From the NCBI GenBank assembly GCA_013398275.1, contig VZSE01013368.1:882236-946235 (forward strand): DNA of 64,000 bases, written 5' to 3'. A model generated the notes under the pieces. The model was not told the origin of the DNA and ran no database searches. It saw only the letters and a list, made by a program, of their open reading frames with translations. Source of the stretch: Promerops cafer. Its lineage: Eukaryota; Chordata; Aves; Passeriformes; Nectariniidae. Shown in pieces: positions 1 through 14,800 of this stretch; positions within the stretch are counted from its first letter, which is position 1; the number at the start of each line of letters is the position of its first letter. A program made the translations under genes and the position numbers.

Positions 1-3000
1 TAAAGAGCAGCTGATAAGAAATCAGAAAGAAAGGAATCTGTTGGATAAGTGGAGTGTGATCAAGGCAGACAAATTAAATATGAACAAAGCAAGAAAGGAG
101 AAAGAGGAAGATATTCAGATATTTGGAACAGTCTCAAAGGATTAACTAGATGATATATGAAATATATAATTACAAATCCAGAAGATCCGTGCAAAAAAGA
201 ATTGATTCTACAGCTACTGACAATAGGATTACACCATGGGAAGGATAACTCTGCAGGAACAGCTGATCAGACAGCTGGAACTTAGGAACAGGCGGCCATG
301 CAGCTGTTTGCTTAGTGTGACTGAGACCCAGCAAGTGTAACTGTGGGGCAGCTGTGTATTAGACACCAAAACCAGGCAGCAAGAAATGATCTGAGGGCCC
401 CAGGGCCAGGCAGTACAAATAGAAAAGAGAAAATCATAAACAGAATGGAAAAGAAAGCAATTGATTATAAAAACAACAGGACTTGACAACAACAGACGTG
501 GGGAGTGGGATCAGACAGCAAGAGTAGCTTACTGACCAGGGCTGGCACCAGGCAGCATATGCAGCCCATTAGACAGGAAAAGGATCCAAAGCCAAGAACA
601 GTTCTTTGGCAAGGAGCACAATAACCCAACAGAAGCAATAAATCAGGTTTGACAGGATGAGTGGAGTCTCCTGCACTAAAAATGGTCTGGAAAAGCTGTC
701 ACTAAGGAGCAGAGCAAGGCTGAGCAGTAAACGTTAAGCATGTTAATACAGACCCTCACTGGAACCTGGTGCACCTTCCTCTGGTGTCATGGCATGTGGT
801 CCCTTCCTGGTGCAGTTTATTAGGAACGGGAAGGGAGGAGGACATACACTAGAACATGACAATTATAATCCTTCACCAAGGCAAGGTCTCTGTCACTTTC
901 TCTCACTGCTGTTGTGAGCTTGACTGGTTTGAGAGGATTATGAGTAATGATTAAATCCAGCAGCCTCTTTTTCTCTGTACCAAGCACCAGAAAGTGTCTT
1001 TGAACCTTCTTCCTGCAGCTGGAAAAGTTCTGCTTAAAGCTGCAGCACAAAACCTTCAGTAAAATATTAGCAAGGCATTGAGGGAAGAGAGATTATAGGT
1101 CATTGTCGTTAGATATCATCTGGCCTAATGCACTAGCACAGCATGTGACATTGAAAAAGAAATAGCACCAATACATCATTGATCCCTTAAGCATCTATGA
1201 CTGCTATTAATTTCATCTTTCATTGGCTTATTCTTCCTGTACTCTTGCCAATTTGTGATGACTGTTTCTGTTTCTATAAATCACTGGAATGCCTGGAAAC
1301 GTTATAAAAATCATAGAGAAGTGAAATTACATTTTTCATTCTCTCCTCTACTCTCTCCTCTTCCCCTGCAAAACCCATAGTTATACCTGTATGGAGGATT
1401 TCTCAATTTTTTTTATTTAATCTTTGAAGGCCTGCATTATCACCAGTCTAAACCTTCAAGATACTGGTTAGCAAAATTTATAGACCAGTTTTTTTACTAC
1501 AAGCTGGTGTGGCTAGCACTATTGCCCAGTTCAGCATTATTCATCTACTGCAGACAAGAACAGCAAGGTGTAAAACCCACACTGATCATGTACTACCCAT
1601 ATTGACCTTGTCAGTGCTGGAGCTGCTCATGACAATGCTCTTTGCAGTGAATTTGATGAATTTCTTGATCATCCTTCAGTGATATGCAATCACATTAAAT
1701 AACATCATATCTGCTCACAAAATCTTATCACTGATTTTCTCTGCTCTTGTTTTGCTCTCCCATGTATTTATTCTTTAAATTGTTTCTTCCCTCCCCCTCT
1801 TCCAAAAATCTCCTACATGAGATCAGTAGATAAATGCCCATGGGATCAACTGCACTAAACTTTTCATGAGGTTTCTCAGCACTCTGACTCTTCACGCTGT
1901 TAACAATTAAAGCATTAATTTGCAGAGCAAACCAAGAGTCTTCCCTGGCCTCTCATCATAGAAGTGAATCTATGAGATCTTCATCTTTCTCTGTGTATAT
2001 GCATATTGTGAAGTCTGAGATGGTCCAGTTTCTTATTTAGGTTGTGACATTCTCTCATCAGGTGTTCTCACCTGAGACCTCTAATCTGAACATAAATCTG
2101 CTGTTAACCTGTGCCACTGGAGGCTGCCTGAGGTTTTGGGCAAAAGCCCAGGACCAGCTTTTAGTCATACTGACAACCTGAGCACGCTCCCAGATGACTC
2201 AAGAATATATAAGGGAGTGGTAACTCTCAAATGTCTTTCCATATCTGCCTTTTTGGAATATGCATGTTTGGTCTCTGCTCTCTGCAGTTCTGCACTGAAA
2301 TCATTTGAGGTTTTTCTACACGAATCCAGCATACTTGTACCTTGATCACATATTTCATCCCCTCCCTCCCTGCCCAGAAATTACTGAGGTGTTCTCACCC
2401 TGTCACCCGGCTTTGCGTGGGGACCCGCTGTGAGCACTCCTGGAACAGGGAGAGATAAATCCTTACAGGCTGGGATAGAGAATGGCTCCTTGTGTCACCT
2501 ACACAGCTCTGTGGGACATGAGCTCCTGGGATGTGCAGTGCAGAGCTCTGGAGTTTCCATTTGTTCCTTCCATCTGTCCTTGGATCAGCAGTGTGGGAAG
2601 AAGCTGATGTTCCTTTAGTCAGAACTATGCCAGGTGTCAATGCTGGCCTGCAGCACGCGACCACTCGGGCAGCTCCATCCCCAGACCATGCTGACCACGT
2701 GGGCTGCAAGGCTGGATCTGGGCCAGGGGAGAAGTTGCAGTACAGCTCCAGGGATGTGGAAAGCCCTGCTGAGTGGCTGCCAGAAGCTGCTGTGTGGGGT
2801 CTCATTTGAGAGATTTGCTGCCACACTTTTAGGCCAGCCCTGCAGTGTACAGCTGTCCTAGGAGTATGGACGTACTGTGAGGAGAAGTACGTGGAATGTA
2901 CTGGAAATTTGTGGCATGAAAGCAATTTATTCTGTCAAAATACTTGCAAAAAAGTAGGTGCCTGAATCCATCAGTTCTGTGTTCTTCTTAACCTGTATGT

Positions 3001-3997
3001 CACTATATTCTCTGCTGCTTCAATAACATCTGAAGTAAATTAATAACTGCAGCATCCTGGATATAGGATATTCCTGGAAAGGAAGATTTTAATCTATATT
3101 CTATGTAGATAATAGAAGATGGGAATGTCAATATTTCCTCCTGATAAATGCTGTGGGGAGGAGGAGCACCTCCACAAAAGCTCCTTTTTCAAACCTTAGT
3201 TAAAAGACAACAGAATTGCCTTTCAAGAAGTCACCATTCACTCCATTAGTGTGAATTTATTATTTCTGTATCAGTGATGAAACTGATATAAAATTCAGTT
3301 TGACCTCTAAGGGATTATAAAGTCATGTAAGTTGTTGCTGAAATATATTTATGAAATTTTTAGGTATAGCCTACATATGAAAAAATATATTATGGAAGAA
3401 ATTTATCACTGTTTACACCCATGACATTCAGAGTGATTATATTTATCTTAGCATTTACAAACATTTTTACATTTATCTTAATAAATGAAAAAACCTTAGA
3501 CTAAAAAAGAAGTTGTATCTCTCTCTAATGCAGACATTTCTGCATTAGCTGTGCATGGCATATCAGATCAGCATATGCAAATTTATCAGATATGTTAATA
3601 ACTCAAACCTTGGCTGATAGAAAACTTGGAATATTACAATATAAATGAGGCTTGCCCACAACACTTACAGAAAAGGATAAAGAAACTCATCTTCAGGATG
3701 CTGTATGACCTCATTATGCTTGTTAAAATAATAGTACTTATCATCTGAAATGTTTTCCCTCTAAACAGAAAAAATGTAATTAACTTACATGAAGTAAAAT
3801 CTCTTTAAATTAATGAAATGAAAAGAGAAATTAATTTGAAGGGGGAAAAGAAATCAAGAACAAACTTTATTAAATACATTAGAACCATTAATATTCATTT
3901 CACTGAAATGAATATAATTAGAAATAGTTAGCAAGCAAGAATGCAGAGATCTGTTCTCTCTGTACAATGGAGGAACTGTTCCATGATACCCTCTGTG
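1..3997. other. No gene seen
   Basis: AT-rich non-coding DNA. The 2.4-2.9 kb part is richer in GC and carries the longest open frame in the window (minus strand, 2395-2925). That frame has Ser/Pro/His-rich, unpatterned composition and overlaps four other open frames, so it is not called a gene. A minus-strand AATAAA near 820 has no supporting structure. Confidence 0.6.
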
Positions 3998-4057
3998 AAA
4001 CACAGCTTCATATATTTCATTGCAAGTAAACACAACTTCATATATTTCATTGCAAGT
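3998..4057 (+). repeat. Two tandem copies of a 30-bp unit
   Basis: Units 3998-4027 and 4028-4057 differ at one base (CACAGCTTC against CACAACTTC). This is a simple recent tandem duplication. Confidence 0.95.
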
Positions 4058-6808
4058 AGCCTTCTGATACAGACTGCATTATAGGGTTCAGTTGCAAAAT
4101 TGAAAGCTAGTAGTTCCTCAGTTAAGAGATTTAAATTCCAGCCTGAGTTCCATCTCTAGAAAATGGTTCCATACCAGATTAAACTAAAATGTGAGCAGCT
4201 ATTATTAATGGCCCTCCATAAAGTGCTCTGCTCTGTGCTAGCCAGTCCCCTGCAGTAAATGTTGCCTAATTTAAGCAAGGCAGGAGCAAGCAGAAACTGA
4301 GTCCTGTGCTAATATCCAGTGCTCACTCCCAAACCGAACCCCTCTGGCATGAATCTGTAGGAGTGACTCAGGAACCTCTGCTGCCATAAAACCAGAAGTA
4401 GCTGTGGTCAGAAACTTCCATCCTGGAGAACAGAAGACACTCAACAAGGGGTCTGTGTTCCTTCTAATGACAGTGTCACATGGCTGACCCTGCCTGAAGG
4501 AGCACTGCCGAGACTCCCTGGCACAGGGGACAGGGCTGCCACCAGCTGCCCTTCAGGGAGCACCTGCTCCATGCATGCTCCTCTCAGCCTCCTGGACTGA
4601 GTCAAATCCTCCACTTAGGCTGCACTGCCTGCACTGCAGCTTGAATACACTCATCATTCTTTTGTTGGTGGGCACTAGGTTGTACCTGCTTTCCTTTTTG
4701 GTCTGTGAATACTGGCTTCAATAGACAGTACTCCAGAAAATATATTGATAAACACTAGGGATAGAAGGAATCATTCCTTACATAATATTCAAACCACCAT
4801 TTGTCTGTACCTTCTCCATCTCAGAAGATTTTATGGCTGTCAAAGCTGGTTTAGCAAATGATGTTTTCTGACTAAGATGAAGGGAGTCCATCCTGCTTTG
4901 CTCCTCTTTTCTGCTCACACTTTCCACAGAGGTTTAGCAGACTAGTAGATCAAGCTGTAAATGAAAATAATATAAATATAGCCTCTAGTAAAGGCTGTCA
5001 ATGTTAAACAGATCCCACAGTTTTTCAAAGCCTTGCACTGGCCCCACTGTGACTATACTGATTTCTATCATTTTTGGAGACAACCATAAAAACACACCAC
5101 TGTCCAGACTAGCCACTTATAAAGTGGTCTAAATTATCTTTTTAAATATACTCACTTTGTCTAATTATAGTAAATTATACGCTTAAATGATCCGGTGAAT
5201 CTATGCTTTCCTAAAACAAACATACAGGGATTAGTTTGGTGGTATTTAAAATTCTGCTATAGCTATGAAATCAATCAATTATGAGGTTTAACAAAATTCT
5301 CCCATATTTTTTTTCCTGAATAAAGGAATTATTAACAAAATTATGCTATTAGATGCTATTTAATTTTGTATAGCATGACTTGAATAGTATCTTTCACATT
5401 AGTGTCAGAACTGACAAGAAAAACAAGAATAGGCAAGAATATTGTGCAATACTGCCAAACTACCACCATTATTGAAACCCTGACTTGTTAACCTCCTGAA
5501 TGGATTTAAGACATGCCAAGATTGTCATAATCTTGACAAGTTTTTTCTCACTCACATTCTTCTGCTTTCAAAAAACACTTAAAAAAAAAAAAAAAGTAAA
5601 ATGAATTTTCCTAAATGTGGAGCATATTAAAGCAACTTTAGATACTTGAAGAGTCATGGACTTTCATACCACTGCAGATATTCATGGTTAAAAAGTACTT
5701 ACTGATAAACCACCTAAAATCCTTCACAGTATAAAGCTTCAAAGCAGTGTAAATTCTTCAGGCAGAATATCTATATATCAAATTTCTGTGTGACCTAGAG
5801 CCAAAACTTCAGCCAACCCAATTCACAGTAGATTCATTATCTTTCATGAAATGCCACTGATCCACCCTTGGAGTACTGACCCATAATCTTTTAATACACC
5901 TCAACTGATTAATGCTGATTCTGCTTTCTGTAATATTTTCATGTATTATTCCACCTACTTCTCTGGAACTCGCTTGCTCAAAAGTGAGAGAGATGCAAAT
6001 CTGGGCCTTACTGCAGCCTAAGCACTGCAGCCTCCTGCAGCAGATTCTGCAGCAGCTGCAAGAGAATCCTTGAAAGCACAGGAGCAAAAGCCTCCAACCA
6101 AACCGAACAATGGCAGCTGCACAAGGAGCAAAGACATCCCAGAGCTGTACCTGGCAGAGGAAAATCTACCAACAACACACATTCATTCCAGCAGACCTGA
6201 ATCGGCTTCTGAACTCACAACTCCCATCACATTCTGTCACAGCCAGATGTGAGAAAAACCAGCACACAGCTGGGCGTGCACGTCCACTCTGGTGTCTCGT
6301 GGGACAACTCATGTGCATCTCAGATCTAATTTATAACAGAAAGTTATTACATTCATGTGGCCCTGACTAGCCTATATTTCCCATCCAACATCTCCCCTGA
6401 TCTGCGTGACCCAAGAGCCCAAAGAAGATGGTAGAAATTCCCCACATTGTTCTTACAACATAGTCTTGATCACAATACCTGCATGCAAAAATGTACACTC
6501 ACTATCTGCCCATGAAAAGAGAAAGTGGAGCCCTAGCAAACTTGGATTTCAAAGGCATTAGATGTTCTCAGAAGCAAATTGGCTTTCTTGGCAACATCCA
6601 CAGCATGTGTAGAGCCAACTACAAACTACAACGCTCAGCTGTATCCAATCAACAGCTGGATCACACGTTCCATGAAAATTGAAGCATTCAGGAGTCAGAG
6701 TAAAAAGTGGAAAATAATCTAAAGAAAGAAAATGTATTAACCTTCTTTGAACTCAAAAATAGCTGGGGAAATTTGATCAAAGTACTTCTAGAGCCTTCAT
6801 ATACAAGC

Positions 6809-6861
6809 AAAAAAAAAAAAAAACAACAAAACAAAACAAAAAGAAAAAGAACAACCTTTAC
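6809..6861 (+). repeat. A-run plus A/C-rich low-complexity tract
   Basis: Fifteen A followed by (CAAAA)n-like sequence. It could be an old retroposon tail, but nothing recognisable lies upstream. Confidence 0.8.
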
Positions 6862-8062
6862 TGTGGTAAAGGTTACTGTGGTAATACAGTTTGTGTTAAC
6901 TAAAAATATATGAAAACCAGAATTAAAAAATAAATTTAAAAAACCTGAATTCTAACAACCTACACACACAAAATCTTAAAACATTCGACTGGAAAATAGC
7001 TACAAGAAAATCTCTTTAACTTAGAAGTTCCAAATTAGTATTTGAAGTAAACAAAATAAAGATGTATGATGTTCTCAGTTCACTATTCTCTTTTATAGCA
7101 TTGATGACATATGTGTTCAGCTTATTTGTGGAATAAAAAGCTCATTTTCTTCTCTTTTTGGCATTGTCGAGACAGTGTAATTCATAAGAAATAATCTGTC
7201 TTCCTAAAAGCTTCATACATCAACTCCAAAATACACTGCATTGCAGAAAACAAAAAATTTGAAAAAATGTGTCTGCTAAATGTCTGTTATGCTAAGGAGT
7301 CAACGTTCAGTGATTTTTATGTCTTGGAAAATGCATAAACTGTCAGAAAATATATGCAAAATGCTCTGAGACCTCTCACGATGCAGCTGCTGTAGATAGC
7401 ACACAAACTCCGAGTTGTGGGAGATATAGAAATGGTACTTTTTACTTTTAATTGCTCGTTGCCAGTATAATCTCTTCCCTCTGCCTTTCTGAGCTGTTCA
7501 CCAACAATAGTTTGTGGCAGAAGTGGTTGCTGCAAGTGGCACACAAAGAGGGCAGGAGAAGCAGGAACATATGCATGGGAATGTCACCATGCCAAGACCC
7601 AACAATTGCTGCTCAGTAAATAACACACATTTACAATATGCCAAATGTTTAACTAAACGAAAATGTTAAGTAGAAAGGATCTGTAAATCAGAGGCTGGGT
7701 CTAGGAGCTTTGTCTCAACTAAGTATCACAGTCTACTCAGTAATATGAAAATGTTTTAATTCCTGAACCATTACCTGTCAGTGCAATGCAGCACGTGAAG
7801 TCCACCTAAGCAGTCCTCCCTGATCTCAGAGAGGTGACAGTGCTCTCATGCTTCACCATGAAGGAATCTTCTGTTGATTCGGTCTTCTAATACAATTCCT
7901 GGCAATCTGAGTATGTCTGAGTATTTTTGGACCAAAGTCTTGTCCACCAAGTTTTCATTGGTGCAAAGACATACATGGTAACAGGTGTTAACCCATTTTG
8001 CAACAGAGTATGTTTTTATTTATTTTATTTTATATACAGACATAAAGCATTTCATATCTTGT

Positions 8063-8146
8063 GTGCATTAAAAAAAAAAAAAAAACAAAAAAACAGAACA
8101 TGATGTGCATTTAAAAAAAAAAAAAAAAACAGAATGTGATGTTTTT
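8063..8146 (+). repeat. Duplicated module: GTGCATT + A-run + CAGAA..TGATGT
   Basis: Two copies about 42 bases apart, each with GTGCAT, a run of about 17 A and a CAGAA(C/T)(A/G)TGATGT tail. It is probably a replication-slippage duplication, not two retroposon tails. Confidence 0.85.
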
Positions 8147-8857
8147 CCTACCAGCCCACTAATTTGTAACATAAAAGTTGCTAAATTTCACTGTGTACAT
8201 ATATAACTCCTTATTGAAGACACCAAGCTAACTTGGATTTTAAGACATTAGAGTAGAACAGGGAAAGAACTAGCCAAAGAATATTTATAAAATGTAGAAA
8301 TATTCACCTGATCAGCATGACATGAATTTCAGTATAGAGTACATAAGGGACTATCAAAACAATCTCTGCTCCTTCCAAGATGATACATATGGAATGTGGG
8401 ATGGCTCAGAAGGCCACAAAATGTCAGATATAATGTTTATTCTGAAGAGAAAAATAGCAGGCTCCTGGACATTAGTGATCAGTTATCCAGCTGCAATATC
8501 TGAAAGGTGCTAACAAATATAATAATAACTTCTGGGACAAAGGGAAACCGTGAGGAAATAAAAAATGTAGCTGACATGGATTTGACAAGGATAAACTATA
8601 TGAAATAGATTTAATTGTCTCTGGGGTCACTGGTCTACTGAAAAAGGGAGAAGTTAGATGTTTCATATGTTCGTATGAAAATAATCACAGTCTAATAAAT
8701 ATAATAAGGATATTAGTAGGAAAAGGCTAGAAGAACTCACTGTAAAAAGGATTCTGTCCTGAATGCACCACTTTCACTCAGAGCAGGGTTCAGGAGTGGG
8801 CATTCCTTTCAAGATGGCTCCTAGACCCTTATTTTCATAACATTTTGGACAGATGGC

Positions 8858-8875
8858 ATAATATAATATAATATA
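8858..8875 (+). repeat. ATAAT pentanucleotide microsatellite
   Basis: About 3.5 units of ATAAT, uninterrupted. Confidence 0.85.
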
Positions 8876-11800
8876 AACAATGCAATCGCTTTGAATTTTA
8901 CATCAGTGTTTTAAATGTCATAACATGTAGTTTTAAGTCCACACAGCTCCTATGCCCAGAATATGCAGCAGAGAGATTAAATGCATGTGAGACACATTTT
9001 CAGAATGCAGGCCAAGGGAAAACTTCTCTCTGCAGGAAATGTTTGCACCCTTGTGCAGAGCAGCAGCTCTGTGACTGAGACACGGAGCTGCCTCTGCAGG
9101 GAGGAGCAGTCTGAGCCCCTCTGAAGGACCTGTCCTTTTGTGCAGGAGTGTAAGGGCAGAGGAAAGGCTGTGTGCCTATTGTTAATGCTGCTCTACCAGC
9201 TGGTGGTCTTTTGGAAAGCAAGAACATTTTATAAACAATAAATTCTTGTTCTTACAGAAGTCTTTAGATGGGCAGAAGCCCAGAGCTCTGCCTGTCACAA
9301 CAAGCTTCAAAAAGCCACCGACCCCCATGAAACTAAAATTCAGGGCACAAACATGGGGGAAAAGAGAAACAGCAGGTCATGCTATAAGTAATTTCTAAGG
9401 AAATATTTTCCACTAAGCAATTTGCAGATGCTGCAATGGACAGGAATACAAAGTGATTTTTTGATACAGTTAAAGAAACCCATGAGGGTTTGTTTGATGT
9501 TCAGCAAACACTACAAGTCTCCAAAGCAGCAGGTTACATCCAGTTAACATTTGAGATTGTCCACTAAGCTTCCACACCCAGGGGAAAACAATGAATAACA
9601 CAAGTTAGGGAATGATTGCTTCTGCAAATGAAGGTCATCCAGAATCTGAACATTCCCATTCTGTAAGCTCATTTTGTACTGTCAGGCTCCATGCTATCTC
9701 CCACAAATTAAATGTCATCAGAAAGAAGAGCCATGCTGCTCATTTTTCTAAGGATTTCCTTGAACTAAATAAAACTTTGCTTACACTGGAGTAGATGTGT
9801 AATACCATTATAGAAATACAGTGCTGTGCTCCACTTCAGAGAATTTTAATGACATAAAAATTTTTGCATGGCAAAAAATTGATACTCCTAATTGAATCAT
9901 CAGAATAATTTTTTCACCAGAATTTCTGCTATTAATATTTCTGTAGTTCTTTTGCAGCACAGCAGAGTTATTATTTTTTCTTACCAAAAGATTTTCAGCA
10001 AGAAACTGTAATTCTGCTGGGACAGTTTTCCAATATATTATGGACTTAGGGGTTAACTATACCTAAGTGCAAAATTTTACTACAGCATTTTAATAACCTC
10101 TCAGGACTGGTTGTCTAATACAGTGGAAGGTGTTTCCATTATATAGACATCAAACAGTTCAAAAGTGCAGGGTGCATACTGCTGTTTCAAATGAGGTGAA
10201 GGTTGAAGTGAAATTGTTTATGTAGCCAAGAAAGCCACTCAAGACAAAGGGGGAATAAACACTGAGAGATGGGCTAAGAGCTCCCCACATTGTAAAAGGG
10301 TGCTGAAAGCAGGAAGCAAACAGAAAACCAGCAATATTAAAGTGACAGTAGTGAAAAATATCTGCCACTGCTTTCAGCTGTCTCCTGAACACTGTTCACT
10401 CCAAAGACTGTCAGTGCAGGGGAATTTTGCTGAGTCTGAGAGGGAGAGAAAGTGCACAAACCAGAACTGCCTCTATCCAATTTAAGGAAAAGAGCAATGT
10501 CTACAGAAAACTACAACATGATCTACAGAAGACTTCAAGGATGAGACTGCCGTTTTCTAAAAAACTTCTGGTTTTTTGCCAATTTTTTCCCAACAAGTGC
10601 TCATCCCTTTCTTTCTACAGTTTAAAGCTTCTTTCAAAACCATATCTTACACTTTGGGTGACCCCTGCTGCTCTCTCTTTATGTGCCTGCACAGAACCAC
10701 TTTCATGTGCGAGGTCCAGGATGTCCAAAAAACCTAACTGATGAATTCTTAAAAGCATACCCAGACTGCCAGCCCTCAGAAATGCCTTTTTAGCCCTATA
10801 ACAAGATTACTGTAAGCTTTGGTTTCTTAACACTAATGTTCAATGGGCAAAGAAGCCACATCTGCCTCTGAGCATGCCAAGGTTTAAATCCAAGGTTTTT
10901 CAGTGACATCGGCCAGACATTTGAAGAGGTGTTAAATAAAAATAGACTTGTTCTTTGGCTTAAAGATTAATGTTATAATACCTGGAAATCAACAATGAGA
11001 GTAAGCATTATTAAATTTTCACAATGTGTTAGAAAGTCTCCAGATCCTTTTTCAGTAAAAGACATGAATCCTTTTCAAGAGTAAGTGCCAAGCATTGATT
11101 TCCAATATTAAAAGCAGATGACCTGCATTCATTGTACAGTTAAAGCCATAAAATGTGTATTTTTTTTATTCCAGCCTATTTCTATACATGCTGTTCTCAA
11201 GTAAGAACTGCACTACTGAAATCATTTGCAGAATTTGCTAATGAATAAATTACTTCTGCATTTCAAAATATGTATCATAAGAAAATCAGCCAGCCTAGTC
11301 AGACCCAAAATGGTACAGCCAATGAATACAAATAACCTCAACACATAGATCAAGATATGGCAGACTGGCATTCTGATGTAAAAAACCAGTATTAGTAAGT
11401 ACAAGCACATACAGAAAGCATTACTGCTGGAAATTGAACTGAAGTCTGAGAAGATTAGCTAAAATATGTGAAGATAGAGGAATATGAATTTGTTTCTCAT
11501 TTTCTGCTCAATGGGCTGTATTTTACATAGGATGTTGAATAGGATACAGACTGATTTCTAAAACTTTTGGTTACGTTTCTTATTAAAATTTAACACAGCC
11601 ACGGATCTTCAACACAGGAAAGGTCTGACTTTTATATGTTTGAACAGAATGACAGCTGGATCTGCCCCAGGTGGTATATTTTAAACAAGAATCAACTGGG
11701 AAAGGAAATCAAGAAATCAGAAATTAACCACAATATTAATTGACTTAGCCAATATGCTTATGTCACTAATTTACTTCAGACATGAACATGTGATTATTTT

Positions 11801-14800
11801 ATCCATAGATCGGTTTGGAAACAGAATAAAGTCACAACTCTTAGCACCAAAAGCATTGAAGGGTTTAAAATACAGAAAAGGAAACCATAACTGGCTACAT
11901 GAAGCCACTGGATTATGCATTCAGTGTGGCTGTATTTCTTATTTCAGTTATTTCTATTTAACTTAGCCAGTCTCTCTCCCTTATTCTCCTGCTCATTCCT
12001 CGTCTCCTCCTCTCTTTTGTTCTAACTGATATCAAACTCTGGACTGAAGAAGACTAAATTACTTTCTTGCATAGGTTGATGTAAAATGAAACCAGAAAGC
12101 TGATAGATAAATACATTTGCATATGTATGATAACACATGGAACAGAGAGGATGAATGAAAATCTACTCTGAAACCAGAGACAATTTTGAAGTGAACAGAT
12201 ATTTTACATTCATTTTTAGATTTTTAACATCATTCTTCTGTCATAGGAAAATTCTCATTCATTCAGTCTGGTGGTTCCCAGGCTGATTCCTGAAGAGGTC
12301 CAGGAGCTCAGCCCTGGGTTTTCCTTTTGATGCAGTGCCTGGTCAAGTGAGCTCTGCATCCATCTCACAAATACTGTTGTTAGTCCCCTAAGTCTCTGGT
12401 TAACCTAATGCAGGAGTCCATCTACATCTGATCTATCTTATTGTCTAGATAATTAATTTTATGAAGAGACCAATCTGAGAGATTAGTCTACAATTATCTC
12501 TCAGGGTAGACCCTCCAACCACAGTATAGAAAAATAATGGGTGAATTAAATAGCACACTGATTGCAGCTAACAAGAAGAATTGTTAATGGTTTGGTGTTA
12601 ACATTTCTTTGGGTTCCCAATATCTTTGCCTTGCTATTTTAGTGTTACGCTTGATCCTGCCTACCACATAATATCCCCATTATTCCCATAAACTGTGAGG
12701 AAGCTTTTAATTTAGTACTATGTTCACTGGAAGTACTTCAGCATTAAAGTTAGATTGCATTGCCCTTCCCTAAAAACTAGAACCATAAAGCCATTCCTAT
12801 GTGAGAAGGGGATCCACTCTGACTTCGTAATAGGAAATTATCAGCAAACTCCTTTATCTTATACAAAAAATATTTGAGACCAGCAAGTTTCAGAGGTAAG
12901 GCACAAAATTGTTGCAAATATGTGAATCAACAACTTGAGGAAAAGGGTTGGGTTCGTTTGTTTTGCAAGGATCAATTTCCACAGAGCCTACAGGTCTAAA
13001 GGCAGGATGTTGTATCTCCATGTAAATCACGTAGGCATTCCTCACTCTCAGTAATGCAGGATCTTTATCAAGCAGTTCCCTTTCACCTGTTACTGGCTGT
13101 TAACAGCACATGACACTGACCCACTGCCTGCAATTAATTCCTCTGAGGGGGCACAGAGAGGTCCAGCAGAGTAATGACTTTGCTTCTGTGTGGAAAAGAA
13201 TGGAAATTAGTGGGATGGAGAGCAGTGTAAAGCTGCCTAGAGATGAAGGCTGCACTGACCCCCTAAACTGTCTCTTAACATGCTCCTGAAAAAATGGAAA
13301 TTGTTCAGGAGTATGTAACTTCATCTCAAGTTAACAATGATAATTGACCTAAAAAAAAAAGCTGATGTAATACTGCTCCTGAATGGTTTCCAGTGATTTT
13401 GATTAACTTAGACATGAAAGCTAAAAATTCTGAAGGCCAAAACAATGATAGAAAAAGGACACCCAGATATAGGAGAAACATGTGGAGAGAAATAAGGCAA
13501 ACAGGTCTGTTTCACAATTTTGAAGTGTTTATGCAAATATGCAGAAAGCAACTAGTGAAAGGCTTAACAAAGACTGTAGTGCTAAATGCCATATGACACT
13601 GGAGGTCTGCTAGAGCAGAAACTGCCATCGTCCTCCCACACTTGCAACTCAATACAACCATGGCATTTGGCTGTTCAAAACCTTTCTGCTCCCAGAAAAA
13701 AAGGTTTGAGGTGCAAATTGTCACCCTGTATCATTTAGTACTGTGATTACACCTAACTCTGCAAGCCCTGTAACATAAAACAATAAGCACTCTGAGGAAT
13801 TTCAAAGCAGGGGGGATGCTGTGGCTATTTCCATTCATAACATGGAGTGAACCAACCAAAGCTGCCAAGTGGCATCGTTTTCTTGAGAAGAGGTTGCTAA
13901 AAGCTGAGCACTTGATGAGGCTAAATGTGAAAGATCTATGTCTGTTTTTCCTTTTGCTGACCCCTGCAATATGTCAGCAGACTGCAAAATAACAGTCTAT
14001 GTGGAACACAACTAAAACGTGCCTGCTGGCCAAATGGGAAGAGTTATTTCAGTTGGCTGCAGTGCTAACAGACACTGCCAGTGTTCTTAGCTAGCATTAT
14101 TGGAGACAAAGACCACCAGCAGTGGAGGTGCTGGCTAGAAAAGGTTACAATCTCTGCCAGAGATCCTTGGAGGGACTGTGTGAAAAATACAGTCATTCAT
14201 CTACATTTGAAAGGAAAGGAGGAAAGCCCATTAAATGATTCTTATTTGTGAATATTCAGTTGTGCTCTACATGTATGGCAGGGGGCATGAAAGGCAGCCA
14301 TCAAACCAGGCAGGAGGGAGCTTTTCTTCTTGGTTCAACAGGAGGCTCTATGAGGAGTAACCATCATTACAGCAAGACTGGTGCTTCTCTACTTAAACTA
14401 CAATACCTATCAGTCATAAGGAGCCAAGCAGCTCGTCTGAGGAATGCCCATTTTTCATCCATGTTTTACATCTTCCTATGTCCTTCCCTCTGAGCCCCCA
14501 TCTTTCTGTTTGGCCTTTTTGCAGTGGACTTTCCCAGGGCTTCTGAGGTATCTAAACAATGCAAGGCAGCCCCTAATGCAACACAATCAATTCTTCACTT
14601 TTATTTTCATTATTTTTAGTAAAATGGCTCTTTAAACCTCACTGGAAGGCACTGTTTTTTTCATTGTCCACACCAGCACTTTGTCCACAAAGTTTTAAGA
14701 ATAAAAAACATCCTGGTATCACACTGCCTTCCATTTTACTGCCTAATGCAGTTTAGTAAATTCTGCCTTGGTCCCTGCAAAACGTTGTCTATGAAAGACT

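Noticed and set aside
820..1050. Minus-strand frame followed by AATAAA, considered as a retroelement remnant
   Set aside because: Resemblance to LINE coding sequence was too weak to support.
2395..2925. Longest open frame in the window (176 codons, minus)
   Set aside because: The area is GC-richer and open in several frames on both strands; the peptide is Ser/Pro/His-rich with no domain, splice context or promoter.
8063..8146. Two A-runs as tails of two retroposons
   Set aside because: Flanks of both runs are duplicated, which fits a local tandem duplication better.
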